Shown here: positions 34,081-46,297 of the stretch, piece after piece
Layout of the letters: every line of letters starts with the position of its first letter
Position numbering within the stretch: position 1 is the stretch's first letter
Assembly: GCA_037043015.1 (NCBI GenBank)
Contig: CM073325.1
Span: forward strand, 19,881,001 to 19,945,000
Reading direction: 5' to 3'
Origin: Bryum argenteum
Taxonomy: Eukaryota; Streptophyta; Bryopsida; Bryales; Bryaceae
DNA: 64,000 nt
Notes under the pieces: model-generated
The model's input: the letters and a program-made list of their open reading frames with translations, nothing else
Told to the model about the DNA's origin: nothing
Database searches by the model: none
Translations under genes and position numbers: made by a program

Positions 34081-35977
34081 CTACGTATAATGCTGAGGAA
34101 GTTGAAACCCCGGCACAACAAACTTGTCGGTGCGAAGTGTCCCAAAGATTGGCATCAAATTTGAGGACATCGTCAGATTGAACTTGCAGCCTTGCAGATA
34201 TTCTCCCTGTGACAACCAACATTTCGCTTGTGAGTAGCTGCATTACGAATTGGCAAATGAAGAACAAAAAGTGGCTTCCAAACCCTTGCACTTTGTCAGC
34301 CCTGTGGTTACGTTAAGAGAGTGACAGATTCCAGCTCATACAGGATACGATTAAGGACACAGGATTCAAATGTTGAAAGAGCTGAGACAGCTTACTTGGA
34401 AAGCGTACGTAAAAGGGCCATCTCGTACAGAATCGTGATAGAAGTTCTTTGTAACTGCAAGAACTTCTTCCTGAATCACAGCGTCTTCCTTCTTCTCAAT
34501 TATCGTGTCCCACAAGACGACCTGCAATCGTACCACATTGTCAACTGAAGAAGTCATATTCCGAATTGAAAGAAAAGAAATTGCGACTATGAACTGATAG
34601 GCAAAGGGGAAGATTGATAAACTCAGATGAGACTGTATCCAATAAGACTCGTACCTGGTTCAATTCTGTATCTTTGGATAAGTACTCCGCAGCTACAAAG
34701 ACATAAAGCTGAAGGAAATATGGTAATATTAGATTGCCTCGCGCAAATTCTGTCTCTTTCACGAGAGAACCAGTAATATGTATGTTAGTCGAAAGAAGCA
34801 GGAATCTGTAGCCATACTACGTGCATCACAGTACCTGTCTTGTATTCCAGGTAAATACAGGTCGAAGGTCCGCGGTGACATTGAGCAACAGCGTGACCTG
34901 CATTAGCAATTGAAGCACTGTAAGGACGTCAGACCTCAATGGTCACATATCACCTTGTGATGTCTTCAAAAGAAATTTTTGAACTTCATCAAGATTGTGG
35001 AGCTCTATATCCACATCATTACTTCATACATGTTCTAAAACATGTGACCTTGTCTCAGAAAAACTACATCTTGTGCCTTGTGATGAATTATTAAGTAAAA
35101 TCTATGATTCTAAGACTTGATTCTGACTTTCAGTACTATCTGTTATATTTACAGACCAACATATGCTCGAATGTTCATATGCGATATTTACACCAGGAAC
35201 ATGTCACTTACATGCAGAGTTAAGATGAAGCATATAGACTGAAAAATATTGGATTTCACAACACGGACATAGGCTCCGTCAACTGAGTTCATAAGCAACG
35301 CCACAACATCGCTTGTGAGTTGCAATTAGAGCAGAATTCCAGTATTGATTCGCTATAATAAACAGTCAACATCTCAGAGCACTGGTAATACAAACAGATA
35401 CAGTAACCATGATTAGTTGTCCGAAGAAATCAACCTTGTCTTATCCAGATATGTTAATAACTTAGAAGGAACAGATTACAACCACGTCCATATGACATTG
35501 ACAGTAGACGATTCTCAATAAAGAATAGAGAACTTGTACCTGATCACGAATTTGATTCTCCCCGTTCCAAACTCTTTCTAATGAGCCGTACTTTAGCACC
35601 TGCAACCTTTGCACGCGGAGTGGCAATAAGCACTCACAGAAATGCTTCAATCCATGACACTATAAACTTCCTGCTGAAGGATAAAAGGTTGTCCTTGCTC
35701 CCGAAAATCGTGCACCGTACAGGAACAAAAGATTCGACGAACTTAAGTAGAAGCTCAAAAGTAAATTGATTACTCACGAAATTGATAAGTAAACTGATCA
35801 ATATGAGAAGCATAAAATAGAGAATTCTAAGAGCAAGAACGAGTACTATACCTCCAATTCGACAGAAGGAGCAAAGCTCTGAAGAGTATCAGTGAATGAG
35901 GCCATGGCGCACAAAGCGACCATGATTGTCACACTTAAAGCGAAAGCCGTGCCGGCTCGAGTAGACCAGTCGTGCAT
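34081..35977 (-). CDS. SPC3: Signal peptidase complex subunit 3 (SPC22/23)
   Basis: Six exons, all phase 0: 35977-35852, 35599-35540, 34897-34835, 34708-34655, 34521-34396 and 34206-34081, giving 184 residues. The N-terminus has one membrane segment (TAFALSVTIMVALCAMASF). The lumenal part carries 'NVTADLRPVFTWNTRQ', 'LYVFVAAEYLS', 'NQVVLWDTIIEKKEDA', 'KFNLT' and ends 'LRTDKFVVPGFQLPQHYT', the order of eukaryotic SPC3. SPC3 is an ER membrane subunit needed for signal peptide removal. The usual 'LHWHVMP' before the C-terminus reads 'MSSNLMP', an unusual loss of the His-Trp pair. The last exon uses the acceptor at 34207; a nearer acceptor at 34302 would stop at once. Confidence 0.92.
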
Positions 35978-36803
35978 AATTCCGGCCACTTAACAAACAT
36001 AAACGTAACAAGAATGAAGTTCCTGGAGCCTAAATTAAGTTCTCGGAAGTTTTAATATAGAAATGAGATCGTCCTCCCTGTTTCCGGCACCAATTTTCTC
36101 AAGTCAACCTCTGTTTCTAATCTCCATAGCCAAGTACTCTCTATCGATTTTAAGTGAAGACTTCAATGAAGACAGGGAGTCGACTGAACAGTGGAAGAGC
36201 GAGATTGTACGCAATGAGCTACATCGCAGAAATTTCTGAAGAAATTCAGAAATTTCTACTCGTCGAGATTACTGCTGACCTAGATGCTGAGGTCCATGAC
36301 TGTTGTGTCACCATGTTGCTTTCTGCAACTATTTCCGGAAATTTTATATACTCGATAAGGAACCATTTTCTAAAGTGTGACATGTGAAATCGCTACAGTA
36401 TTAAAGAAGAATCGAAGATTCTTGGTGGTGAGCTCAAAGAAATGGAAAATCACACCATTCTGATGTGAGCAGTCTATTCACTTTAACCCCTGAGAGCATT
36501 CCCAATGGCTTACGCAAAGGACTGACTAAATGTAGCCAAGTAAGAGGGGTTGTTATATGGTTACTTCACGATGATATAATGGTGCCAGTTTGGAAGCATA
36601 GTCAAATGTGTCACCAAAATGACTCTTTAGAGTGATACAATACTTTTGGTATGTCGAAATGGCACTTGGAATATTCATTTGTCATTTCAACAAGATTGTA
36701 CATGGAATCAATGTCTTATCTTATTGAAGATAAAAGAATTTCTTGAGAGTAAGATAAAATCTAAAGGGAAGTAGTATAAAATGTAGGAGTGATATTTCCC
36801 AAC
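35978..36803. other. Intergenic, upstream of SPC3
   Basis: Probably holds the SPC3 promoter, though no motif stands out. A 77-codon plus frame at 36154-36387 has no recognisable feature and is not called. Confidence 0.4.
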
Positions 36804-37130
36804 CACTACACAAGAGTTGTTGATTAGAGAAACAAACGTTAATTGTTAACTGTAGCACTACATGTTACACGTGACCACAATGTTACAACACTAATTCTCA
36901 AACCATAATTATTATAATGAATACGAGAGTATGCAAACTTTCTTGCAAGTAAAAGAATTTTATTGGAACTAGTGCAATTGGTAATTTGAAAAAAAGACAT
37001 AAAACATTGATTGGAATGATGCCCCAAAGTGAACACTACTTTCAAGAGAATTGAGAAAAAGTGTTAGTCACCATAAGGTACCCTTACATTTATCTCCACA
37101 TGACAGCAATTAACAACTCATGTGTAGCAG
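36804..37130. mobile_element. MITE with CTACACAAGAGTTGTT ends, copy 1
   Basis: The left end CACTACACAAGAGTTGTTGA and the right end complement (CTGCTACACATGAGTTGTTA) form imperfect inverted repeats of about 22 bases. The interior is AT-rich and non-coding. It matches the second copy at 37239-37538 over its length with many substitutions. Confidence 0.75.
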
Positions 37131-37238
37131 GAAAGTAACGTGGATACATGAGACACTATACCAACAAGTACACCCCATGTGGTGTTTTAAGTGACCACTT
37201 TAGGGTGTACTTGTCTGGTGCACACATGACACATTTCT

Positions 37239-37538
37239 ACTACACTAGAGTTGTTAATTAGTGCTACAAACGTGATTGCAAACCGTAACACTAAATGTCA
37301 CATATTAACATAGTGTTACAACACTAATGGTCAAACCATAACACAAAATATGAGAGCACACTCTTTCGCAAGTGAAAGAATTTTTTAAAATTGATGCAAT
37401 TGGTGGCTTGATAAAAAAACGAGAGACACTGATCGCAATGACAACCCAAAGTAAACATTAATCTTAAGAAATTTGGTAAATAGTGTTTACCAAGATTTAC
37501 CTATTCCACGTAATGCTAATTAACAACTCTTGTGTAGT
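37239..37538. mobile_element. MITE with CTACACAAGAGTTGTT ends, copy 2
   Basis: The left end is TACTACACTAGAGTTGTTAA and the right-end complement is TCACTACACAAGAGTTGTTA. It lies in the same direction as copy 1 with about 108 bases between. The spacer itself has 'gtacaccc' and 'gggtgtac' at its ends. The transposon superfamily is not clear from the ends. Confidence 0.75.
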
Positions 37539-38176
37539 GAACCGATCATTTCATCATATTGTAATTAGTGCGGTGAGGAATTAGTGTGGCATCGCTCAAG
37601 TACTTCAATATCATAGCAACCGAATGTGGGGCGGAAAGGTCAACAGTGGAACTCGTGAGGTTGACGGGTGAACCTCCGGCAGACAGGCACATCTTGAGTG
37701 GCACTTCTAAATGAGCTTCACCAGCTGCTTTCGTGCATAAGCCGAAGCCAAAGTACTGCCAATGCTGCATTCTACTCCGGGTAACCTTCGCTCCATTGAT
37801 AGCTACTACTCTCACTCCAACACACTTCTTCCCTCCATCGCCAACCCCGTCCTTCAATCCCCTCTCCAACGACCCCCTACATTCCCCATTCCACCAACAA
37901 TCGATCAAGCAAGCAAGCAACAATCGATCATAGCATACGAGACTCATTTCAGGGCAATTGGAGGTGTTTCTTTGAAGGAGCGGAGGATCTGGAGTGTTCT
38001 GACAACTTGCAGTATGATTGCGGTGAGCGGGTCTGACATGATCAGTGTACGGGCAACAGGCAGGTAGGGAGGGAGCGACAACGACAGGTGCGATGGCGTG
38101 TGGCGATGGCCGGGGGTTTAGCTTATTGGTGAGACGGGGAGCTTGATTGAGAGGTAGTCGTGGCTGTAGAATCATA
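37539..38176. other. Upstream region of SPPL
   Basis: Likely promoter and 5' UTR of the SPPL gene. A 262-codon minus frame at 37546-38334 spans it and antisense of exon 1, but it has no recognisable domain and is treated as chance. Confidence 0.4.
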
Positions 38177-41100
38177 ATGGAGCGCAAGCGATTGATAAAC
38201 GTCGTGGCGGTCTTGCTGCTCCTTCTTAGATTTTGTGCTGCCGATGATATTGTGCATGACGACGATGTCGCCCCTTCGCAACCGGGATGCTCCAATAGCT
38301 TCGTCCTTGTACGTTCTCTCTCTCTCTCCCTCATTGAAAGCGACGTCCGTTGATCGCTGTAGGTTAAGTTCGAACGTTTCTTGAATTATTCGCCACTCGA
38401 ATTGCTGTAGCTGGCTACTTCGGAGCGATGATTTTCCATTTCCTGGGGCTAAGAATGCTGTACATAGAATCTTTAACAGAATAAATTTTAAGCACATTAA
38501 GATCTATAATATAAGTGATGTTTGTTTTTGTACATGCGGATGAGTTGAAATCGATTGATGGAAGGGATGTTTTTGTGTAGGTGAAAGTGAGGAACTGGAT
38601 CGCGGGGCAAGAGGAGCCAGAAGTGGTAGGCGTGGGAGCCAGGTTTGGCAGGCTGATCACGGATCATGAGCAAGAAGCGCATAGTGTTCCATTGTCGAAG
38701 CTGGATCCTGAGGATGGATGCACTGATTCCACCAAATCAGTACGTCCTTTCGAGAGTGATGTTCGGCTCATTGGCTGCAAATGATAAGGATTTCAGGAGT
38801 AAAATCACATCTGCTTGTTTCGTGAAGTAAGGTTTGCGTATCTGCTGTCTGTCTTTTGCAGCTTCAGGGATTCGCAGCCCTGGTTAGGCGAGGAGGTTGT
38901 GAATTTACAACGAAAGCGAGGGTGGCTCAAAAGGCAGGGGCGGTCGCTATTCTCGTTGTGAACGACAAACAAGGTTCTCTCTTTTGGCTAGCTTATTGAC
39001 TTAGCATTATTTCAATTGATACCTACCAATGCAAAATTGATTACGAAGATTTTAAGGTTACGATTTGGGGAAGAGTAAGTTACTCAAGGTACCTTACCTA
39101 ATTCGAAGATGATTCATGCAGAATTGTACAAGATGGTGTGCCATGAAAATGGAACCTTCCCGGATATCACTATTCCATCTGTCATGTTACCGAAGGCAGC
39201 CGGAATGAACCTGGAGGATTCTTTGATAGCCAACGATGAAGGTAACTTCGTACTGAGCCTTTACTCTTCCTTCCAACATAAAACTGAATGAAAAGAGTAT
39301 CACCATTCTGACTCCTGATAATTCTTTTGCCAACTATGTTCATAGCGACCCTTCTCTTCGAATGTCACAAAGTATTGTACTGTTGGTGGTGTCATTTTTG
39401 GTATAGTTAAGCATGGAGTTTATTAGTATTTTGACGTTATTGCTGGCGGGTTTCAGTGAGAGTGTTGCTGTACTCTCCAAGGAGAACATTAGTCGACATA
39501 GCCGAGGTGTTTTTGTGGTTGATGGCCGTGGGCACAATCTTAAGTGCCTCGTTCTGGTCGGCCTGGACTGCGAAGGAAGCTGCACAAGAGCATTACCGTC
39601 GCCTTAAGGTACAGAGCTATCAATAACGGAGTCTTTGAATGTGGAGTTTCTGGTGCTGTGAAGAATAGCACATCCTGAAACGCATAATTCTTGTCTCTCA
39701 GCAGGAACGACCTGTGCTTCCAGCCGAGCTTATGCAAATGGAGGAAGGGGATCCCGAGAAAGAGGGCAAGGATGTGATTGATATCAACGTGCTTTCCGCG
39801 GTGCTGTTTGTGTTGCTGGCTTCTGCGTTTCTGATGCTTCTCTATTTCTACATGTCGGCTTGGTTCATGCGAGTATTAGTCATCCTTTTCTGCATCGGCG
39901 GCTTTGAGGCAAGCATTCTTCTATCCGTTTTTGCTCACATTTTATGACAAGATCGGAGGTACTAACAATTAGTGGTGACGTTCGTGATTTCAGGGTCTGC
40001 AGACATGCCTTGTGTCCCTCCTGTACAGGTACCTACCCCTTTCTACAGTTTCGTTTACTTTGCTTATGGAAAGCAAGGTTTTTTGATGTTCGTGTGATTT
40101 TCTACAGGTGGTTTCCGAAGGCAGGAACAAGCTTCATAAATGTGCCTTTTATGGGAGAAGTATCAATCCTGGCCATTTGTATCTCGCCTTTTTGCCTTAC
40201 ATTCTCTGTTGGTTGGGGTTACTTTCGTTTGAACTCCTATGCCTGGATAGGCCAGGACGTCCTTGTAAGTAGACCACTCCTTTTCTTAATTGCATCATTA
40301 TATGAGCTTTTTGATATCAGGATGATAAACCCTACTCTGGTCATTCAATGTACTACAACCTCTGTAGATGTTTATGCTTCTGGACTGATTCAAAGAAAGA
40401 TTTCGATTGATAGACTCATTCGATGTTTTTCGTGCAGGGAATTGCACTCATTCTTACAGTTCTTCAGATTGTTCGACTGCCCAATATTAAGGTACGCTAC
40501 TTAACGAGGAGATCTTCCTTGAGCGATGTGTTTATATGATAGATGGCTAAGTAAACTTATGTGCACAGGTGTCGACGATCCTTTTGAGCTGCGCATTTCT
40601 GTACGATGTCTTTTGGGTGTTCATCTCACCGACGTTTTTTCACGAGAGTGTCATGATTGTGGTACGTAACTTCATTTCCCAACTCTCGTTTGCTGCATGG
40701 AGCTGAGATCGTTTCGAGGCGCTGCTTACAATTTCATGGTGACAGGTTGCTCGAGGTGATAAAAGTGATGGTGAAGGAATACCCATGCTTTTGAAGGTCC
40801 CTAGATTATATGATCCTTGGGGAGGATATAGTATCATTGGTTTTGGCGACATTCTTCTCCCTGGCCTGTTGGTCTCCTTCTGCTTGCGGTACTTGCCTCC
40901 TTTCAATACAGATCCGCTTGTCATTCTTTATATAGCCTGTTTCCGAAGGCAACCGAATTAACAATGTTAGTCTTTCCATGATCTTACAGAATTACCTCAT
41001 GGCTCTTGAAACTGTATAGAGAGAGTGATGGCAATTTGGCTCGACAGAGAGCAGTGTTAAAACTTGTAGTAGACATCTAATAGTAGATTTTCGGGTCTTC

Positions 41101-41701
41101 AGAAGAAATGCTTATTTGACTCTGATCGAGTGACGGTGGCAGGTATGACTGGACAGCAAGAAAGAGTTTGCTCCGAGGCTACTTTCTATGGTCCACAGTC
41201 GGTTATGGACTAGGTCAGTATCTTTCCAGGACTCCTCTTGGTGTTGAAGAGACTGATTCGTGGCTCTTCTTCTAATGAGTGAAGTGTGTGGGATTCTAGC
41301 ATTTCACTATGCTTACGTTTATGAACGAAGCCATTAACTCGTCTTCCTTTCAATTGTTTGCAGGATTGTTTCTCACTTACGTCGCTTTAAATGTCATGAA
41401 CGGCAGTGGACAACCTGCCCTTCTGTATATTGTGCCTTGCACTCTTGGTACGATATATTCTCCAACTTATCAGAACATATTTCTATTGTTTAAGGTTGTA
41501 GTGTGTGCTATTATCTTCTTAGATTGGTGGATCCTGAATGATCTGGGGTTGGAATGAGCAGGTACTGTGCTGCTACTTGGGTGGTGGCGAGGCGAATTGA
41601 AATCGTTGTGGCTGAAAGGAGACTCACTGGATCAATTTACATTGGACATGGCCAGGGTGCACAACAATAGTGTTAATTCAGCAGGCGGCCGACCTGATTG
41701 A
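38177..41701 (+). CDS. Signal peptide peptidase-like protease with PA domain
   Basis: Fourteen exons: 38177-38308, 38581-38739, 38862-38973, 39122-39241, 39457-39608, 39705-39908, 39994-40028, 40108-40264, 40438-40491, 40569-40661, 40746-40888, 41143-41213, 41364-41447 and 41562-41701. They sum to 1,656 bases and 551 residues, with phases consistent throughout. A signal peptide ([14 protein letters not shown]) precedes a lumenal PA domain ('[20 protein letters not shown]', '[16 protein letters not shown]'). Membrane helices follow. The catalytic motifs are [17 protein letters not shown] and QPALLY, the YD, GxGD and PAL motifs of presenilin/SPP proteases. It cleaves type II membrane proteins within the bilayer. 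In plants SPPLs sit in endosomal or vacuolar-pathway membranes. Intron 6 begins GC instead of GT. Confidence 0.95.
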
Positions 41702-43480
41702 TGCATTACCCTGAACCAAATACTGCATCTCATGTAATTATATCCTTAAAAGCTCAGTCTGTAGTTCTAATTCTGGCTCGGCAGTGATACAACATCTTAG
41801 GGACCTCGCCTCCATCACAAACCACTGAAAAGGATTGTGCTATGGCAGAGCTAAGGTAGTGTTATTCTTTTTGCAGCGCTCAACTTATCAGTTTCAGCTT
41901 ACTATTGAAATGTGATTTTCTCTTTCACATGTTTTCCGATGTCTAGTATATACACAATCTCGGTGTGAGTTTTGATTTAGGAAAAAATTGCTTCTGAATT
42001 TTTGGACTGTCCCTTCTGAGCTCCTTACAGCTTGGCGCAGAAAGTGCTGGACCTCGACTTGTGGACCCTGGTCTTCTCGAGGAGTAATGAGAGCTACTCC
42101 TCATTTTGCCGCTGCTTAAGTTTCGACTACGTTGATCTGTGTAATTAATGGTGGAGTGTATTTCATGTTTTAAGATCTTTGAGCAACTTTCATACTGTAG
42201 ATTCTTTCTGTGATCTCATACTGACCCGTTATGCTCCGCGAGATGTCGATGGTTACATTTGAGACACTTTTAGTTGTTCATAGACTCTTGAAGTACAGAA
42301 AATATTTATGAAAAGATCTCCGTGTAGGTTTCGCATTAAACATGAACAATCTCAAGGAAGGCCATGGGGGGAATTCATCTATGAAACGAAAATAATTAAA
42401 TCAAGCTAATACATGCAATACGAAATCCAACAAAAATGAACCTCGTTTTGTTCGGAGCTTGAAGTTTCAGCTCGATCTTCACGGAGGGGGAGCGCAGCCA
42501 ATGAGTGCAACCCCAGGGATGTTGAGGTTCGGCAGTCAAGTCTAGAAAGTCTGAGCATGAGGTTGATAAGACCTGTAGAGTCAATTTCAGGACTCAAATG
42601 GAATTTGGCACCTAACCCTATCTACTTCCGCATTCCACTTGCATGTTTTGTACATGATGAATCTACTTGCTTTGCTATGAATGTAAATTTGAATGAATGA
42701 ACTAGCTGAATCTACTTATCAATGGGCTTTGACTTGATAAATGGTATGATTTTTTTTTATCTCGAAGCTCTTAAGAGAAACATAAAACTTGAGTTCTACC
42801 ATCTTCGTCAAGATATGACAAAGGAATTTGGAACATTAACCCTTGACCAAACCATTTACATTCATTTTGAATGAAGAATTGAACATGAGGAATTCCATCT
42901 TAATCTGCTGTCCTTGAGTTAAATTCTGGTTCAAATGTAATTTCTGTGGTAAAATCTCAGTTCTATCTGAGGTAGTTTGAGAACATAAAAATATTCACGT
43001 TAAATTTTGCGTTCTCTACTTGCTCATGGCTATTTGATGTGTTTTGCAAATGGTAAAAACAACTTCTGATTAGTACAAAAAACACCTCCTACTTATCATG
43101 AATGCCACGGAATGTTTCGTCTTCCCACGGTCTTTTTCTTGAGAATTTTTCTTCTTTCATAAAACCAATATTTGTAACATATAAGTGTGTGCACAAGATT
43201 CTGTGGATTGATCTACAGCTTCGGTTTGGCGCTGTGATGGCATGGGATTGATGGAATGGGATTGCGGATTGCGGATTATGTCGAAAACATACGATAATAA
43301 GCATCAAGTATTTGCTTCAAAAATTCATGCTCAGGTACACTTGCAGACCTGAGTCATGTGCTTTTCCTAATCTCCTCAGAAGGTACTGTACAAACTAAGT
43401 AAAGACAATTTATGATGCCGATGTTCTTTAAAATGGCTTGACAGAGAGCATTTTCAGCCGGAAAATTCATCGACAAAGTG
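41702..43480. other. Convergent intergenic region between SPPL and NLA-type genes
   Basis: Contains the 3' UTRs of both genes. No further gene, RNA or repeat is seen. No strong inverted structure was noticed. Confidence 0.45.
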
Positions 43481-44941
43481 CTATACAGTTGCTGCCGAAT
43501 GATTTCGCGGACCGAAGCTCAACATTGACTCTCCTCGCATGCTCATGAACACCTCCATCTGCTGCTCATAAAACTCCTTCCTCAGCTTCACCTGCTGTTC
43601 TCGCTCCCGTTGTGACCGCTCTTTCCAGTATTCCGGGCATCTGTTCTTTATCAGCACAGACAACTCCTTCAGTTTCACGGCATCAGGATAGACTCCAGCT
43701 TGTCGACAAAGAGGGCATTGAGCATCACATCGAGCTGTTTTCGGACCCTCGTGTCCCAGCACAGTTGCAGCAGTGCAGGCGCAATTGTTGCAGAACATAT
43801 GCCCACATCCCAGAGCTACGGGTTCGAACAACGTTTCCTGCAATGGCCAAAAGTATCACGTGAGCCATTGTGGAACTTTCAGAGCTGCAATATTATGTAT
43901 GTGCTCTGAGAGAGAACAGAATGTGGATTGAGATGTGAGGAACTGACCAGGCAAACGGGGCAGGAGAGGTCGTAGTCCAGGGTTGCAGACTCAATCAGCT
44001 TGCAGCTCAAAGTCGGGGAAACATTCTCGAAATCACATGAAAACTCTCCGACCAATTCTGCTCCCGAAGGAGTGTTCTCTTTCGCATCAGCGAGGTTTAA
44101 ATGGAGCGCTCCCAATTCCACCAGATACGGTGACTTCAGTAGCTCCCCCCGCATTGCCATTAGCTTACTCTTGAATACACCTCCTTCCTTTGATCCATGA
44201 ACCTGCACGTGATGCTAACCTTGTAAGCTACTGTAATGCATTGGAGAATGATGAGAGCTGAGGAAGTTGTGTATATGGATGTGGATATAGTAGTACCTTG
44301 TCGTATTTTTTCAGGATTTTTCGGACAGCAATGGCATTCATTGATGCGTAGTTAATCAGTATCTGACCCTCCTGAATCATAGCTTCGGAATGGTTACGTT
44401 TCCTTCGCAGGATGTACTTCTTCAATCCCGTTGCCATGTGCAACTTCACCAATTGCTCTGCACGGCTGTTGAAGCATCCTACTACTTCCGAGAGTTCCTC
44501 CATCAGTTCGCCGAAAAACTTGGCATCGCACCCTGCACACCAGAGACTTCCATTTGAGTCCAGCACAAAAGCAAGAAGCGGCTTATCATTGTAACGGTAA
44601 ATAGATGGGTTTAAGATAGACTGGGGCGTACCAGGGCATGAGGAAGGACATTCTCCTCCGGTAAAAGCAACGGGTGATCGTTGTCGGACCTTTTTCGGTG
44701 ATCCTTCCCGGCCCTTCTTTGTTGTGGGACAGCATGAGACCCCCGTGACACCAGAGCAAGAGCTGCTGCAAGAGGAAGTACTAGGACTGTCTGCATCGTC
44801 ACCGGAGCTCGAAGATTCATGCACAATTGGACAGTTCTTCAGTAACTTCTTCAACCTTTTAAACTCCACGTATGAACAGCCTGCCAACTGGTTGGCTGCC
44901 TCCTTCTCAATGTAGTCCGAGTATGTCTTACCGAACTTCAT
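43481..44941 (-). CDS. SPX-RING E3 ubiquitin ligase, NLA/BAH1 type
   Basis: Three phase-0 exons: 44941-44297, 44202-43948 and 43837-43481, giving 418 residues. The SPX domain starts MKFGKTYSDYI…YVEFKRLKKLLK and continues with 'FNSRAEQLVKLH', 'LINYASMNAIAVRKILKKYDK'. Lys residues of the phosphate-sensor surface (KKLLK, KKYDK) are present. A Ser-rich insert of about 75 residues follows the first SPX helices and is absent in Arabidopsis NLA. The RING begins CPVCL at the end of exon 2 and resumes with CGHMFCNNCAC and CPLCR in exon 3, so intron 2 splits it. NLA proteins ubiquitinate PHT1 phosphate and nitrate transporters at the plasma membrane and limit phosphate uptake. An in-frame GTG lies just upstream; the ATG fits the family. 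Confidence 0.95.
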
Positions 44942-45239
44942 CGTCACTAGCTCGCACTGTCCGCAAAGAAAAAATAAAACCCAGAAGAATTGCTCTACTA
45001 CTAACTTCTGCTAATGAAGCACCTAAGTTAGAATCAGCTTCCGCTTAGATTGATCAAGATTGAAATGACCTGAACTTCAAAAACTATCCCCTTCCTTCGA
45101 CACGTATCATGAGGCTTGACTTCATTGATCCAACTACCGAGCAACGAGAAATCGAACAAGCTTAGGAACAAAGATTTGCGCCAAAGGCACTCGAAGCGAA
45201 AGTGAGAGCCTGAAGAGTCAGGAAGCTGTTGAAGCAACG
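44942..45239. promoter_or_regulatory. Possible bidirectional promoter
   Basis: About 300 bases separate the NLA-type start (minus) from the ATG of the frame at 45240 (plus). If the latter is real they share a promoter. No TATA box or phosphate-response site (P1BS) was seen. Confidence 0.25.
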
Positions 45240-45683
45240 ATGGGAGATAAGTTAGAGGAAAGGGGTTTTGAAGGTACTGGAACGTATGGAAGGCGCTTGT
45301 GGGCCCGGGAAGCGGGATCTGAGGAAGCGAATAGACAGTGGACATGCAATCTTTTCGGTCGACGATGGCGGGCCGACCGAAGGAGCGGAGGCAGGGAAGG
45401 AACTACGAAGCTCCCCTTGCAGGTGAATCTCAAGTCGGCGAAGATGCAGATTCACCACAGCATGCTACAGAATGTTATGGAGGCTTCTGTTCTTGGGAGA
45501 CTTTCTCCCCGCTCCGACTTTCGGTTCCGGAAGTCGTTGGGGAAGGGTAGCCCCTGGTCAATCGGAACTAGATTTGGGGATAAGTATGTGTTTTCCTACA
45601 GGCCAATGCTCCCTGAAGAGGCCTACTGGAAGAAAATACTAGACTTCACGAGCTCGATTTCTGCTTCACATTTTGCCGGATGA
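45240..45683 (+). CDS. Hypothetical protein, 147 residues
   Basis: A single open frame starting MGDKLEERGF. It has Arg-rich middle part and a more ordered end ('KLPLQVNLKSAKMQIHH', 'GTRFGDKYVFSYRPMLP'). No family was recognised, and no signal peptide or membrane helix is seen. GC content is higher than in the surrounding DNA, and it lies divergent to the NLA-type gene. It could be a lineage-specific gene, an exon of a larger one, or chance. Confidence 0.3.
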   Translation: MGDKLEERGFEGTGTYGRRLWAREAGSEEANRQWTCNLFGRRWRADRRSGGREGTTKLPLQVNLKSAKMQIHHSMLQNVMEASVLGRLSPRSDFRFRKSLGKGSPWSIGTRFGDKYVFSYRPMLPEEAYWKKILDFTSSISASHFAG

Positions 45684-45718
45684 AGGGAGCATTGCTTATG
45701 GTAGCAAGATGGTCTTGA

Positions 45719-45868
45719 AATAATGGTGCAATTTTTAGCACGGGAATTCATACAAGTGCTAGTAATTTTTGTGCATGGGGAAAATCAGTAGAATATCAAA
45801 ACAAGTGGGTCATCATTTTTGGACTCTTCTACAGTGAGTTAGGAAATTTTGAAGTTGAAAATGATGTT
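45719..45868 (+). repeat. Dispersed repeat, copy B
   Basis: Partner of 605-765, same orientation, with 'tcatttttggactcttctac' shared. No gene lies in it. Confidence 0.6.
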
Positions 45869-46297
45869 TTGTTGTACAGAGAAGCTATTATGTACCAAGA
45901 GCTTCATAGTGGGACCTGCTCCAGTTAAGACCACTCTACGATAACTGGTATGAATTCCCACCATCCAACAAACAAATGAAGCTTGCATGAATGCCCATAC
46001 AAAATAACTGGGAGATTTATAAAGCTGTGTACACAGGATTTCAATTTTGTTCTTCATTACATGCTAAAAATTGTGCCAATAATTGAGTAGGTTATCCCCT
46101 GGCAAAATCCAGTTGCAATTGGGTTATTACTGGGATGATGCACGTCATTGTTTGAGTGTTTAGCTTACGTGGCCATGAGCCCCCCAATCGAGGTATCAAA
46201 TGAGGACATCCTCAGACATTAATTACAGCTGTTCAGTTGGAGGAGGACGAAAGTGCACGGGAGCTTCCAAAGCTGTGCAGACAAAGGACCTCCCTAA

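Noticed and set aside
33998..34291. 97-codon minus frame as the SPC3 C-terminus, suggesting a damaged gene
   Set aside because: The acceptor at 34207 gives an in-phase exon with the expected SPC3 ending, so the gene is intact.
37546..38334. 262-codon minus frame over the SPPL promoter and first exon
   Set aside because: No domain, begins in a low-complexity Arg-Glu run, and overlaps a well-supported exon on the other strand.
43761..43800. B-box-like 'gggttcgaac' as part of a Pol III gene
   Set aside because: It lies within the RING exon of the NLA-type gene and no A box is at the right distance.
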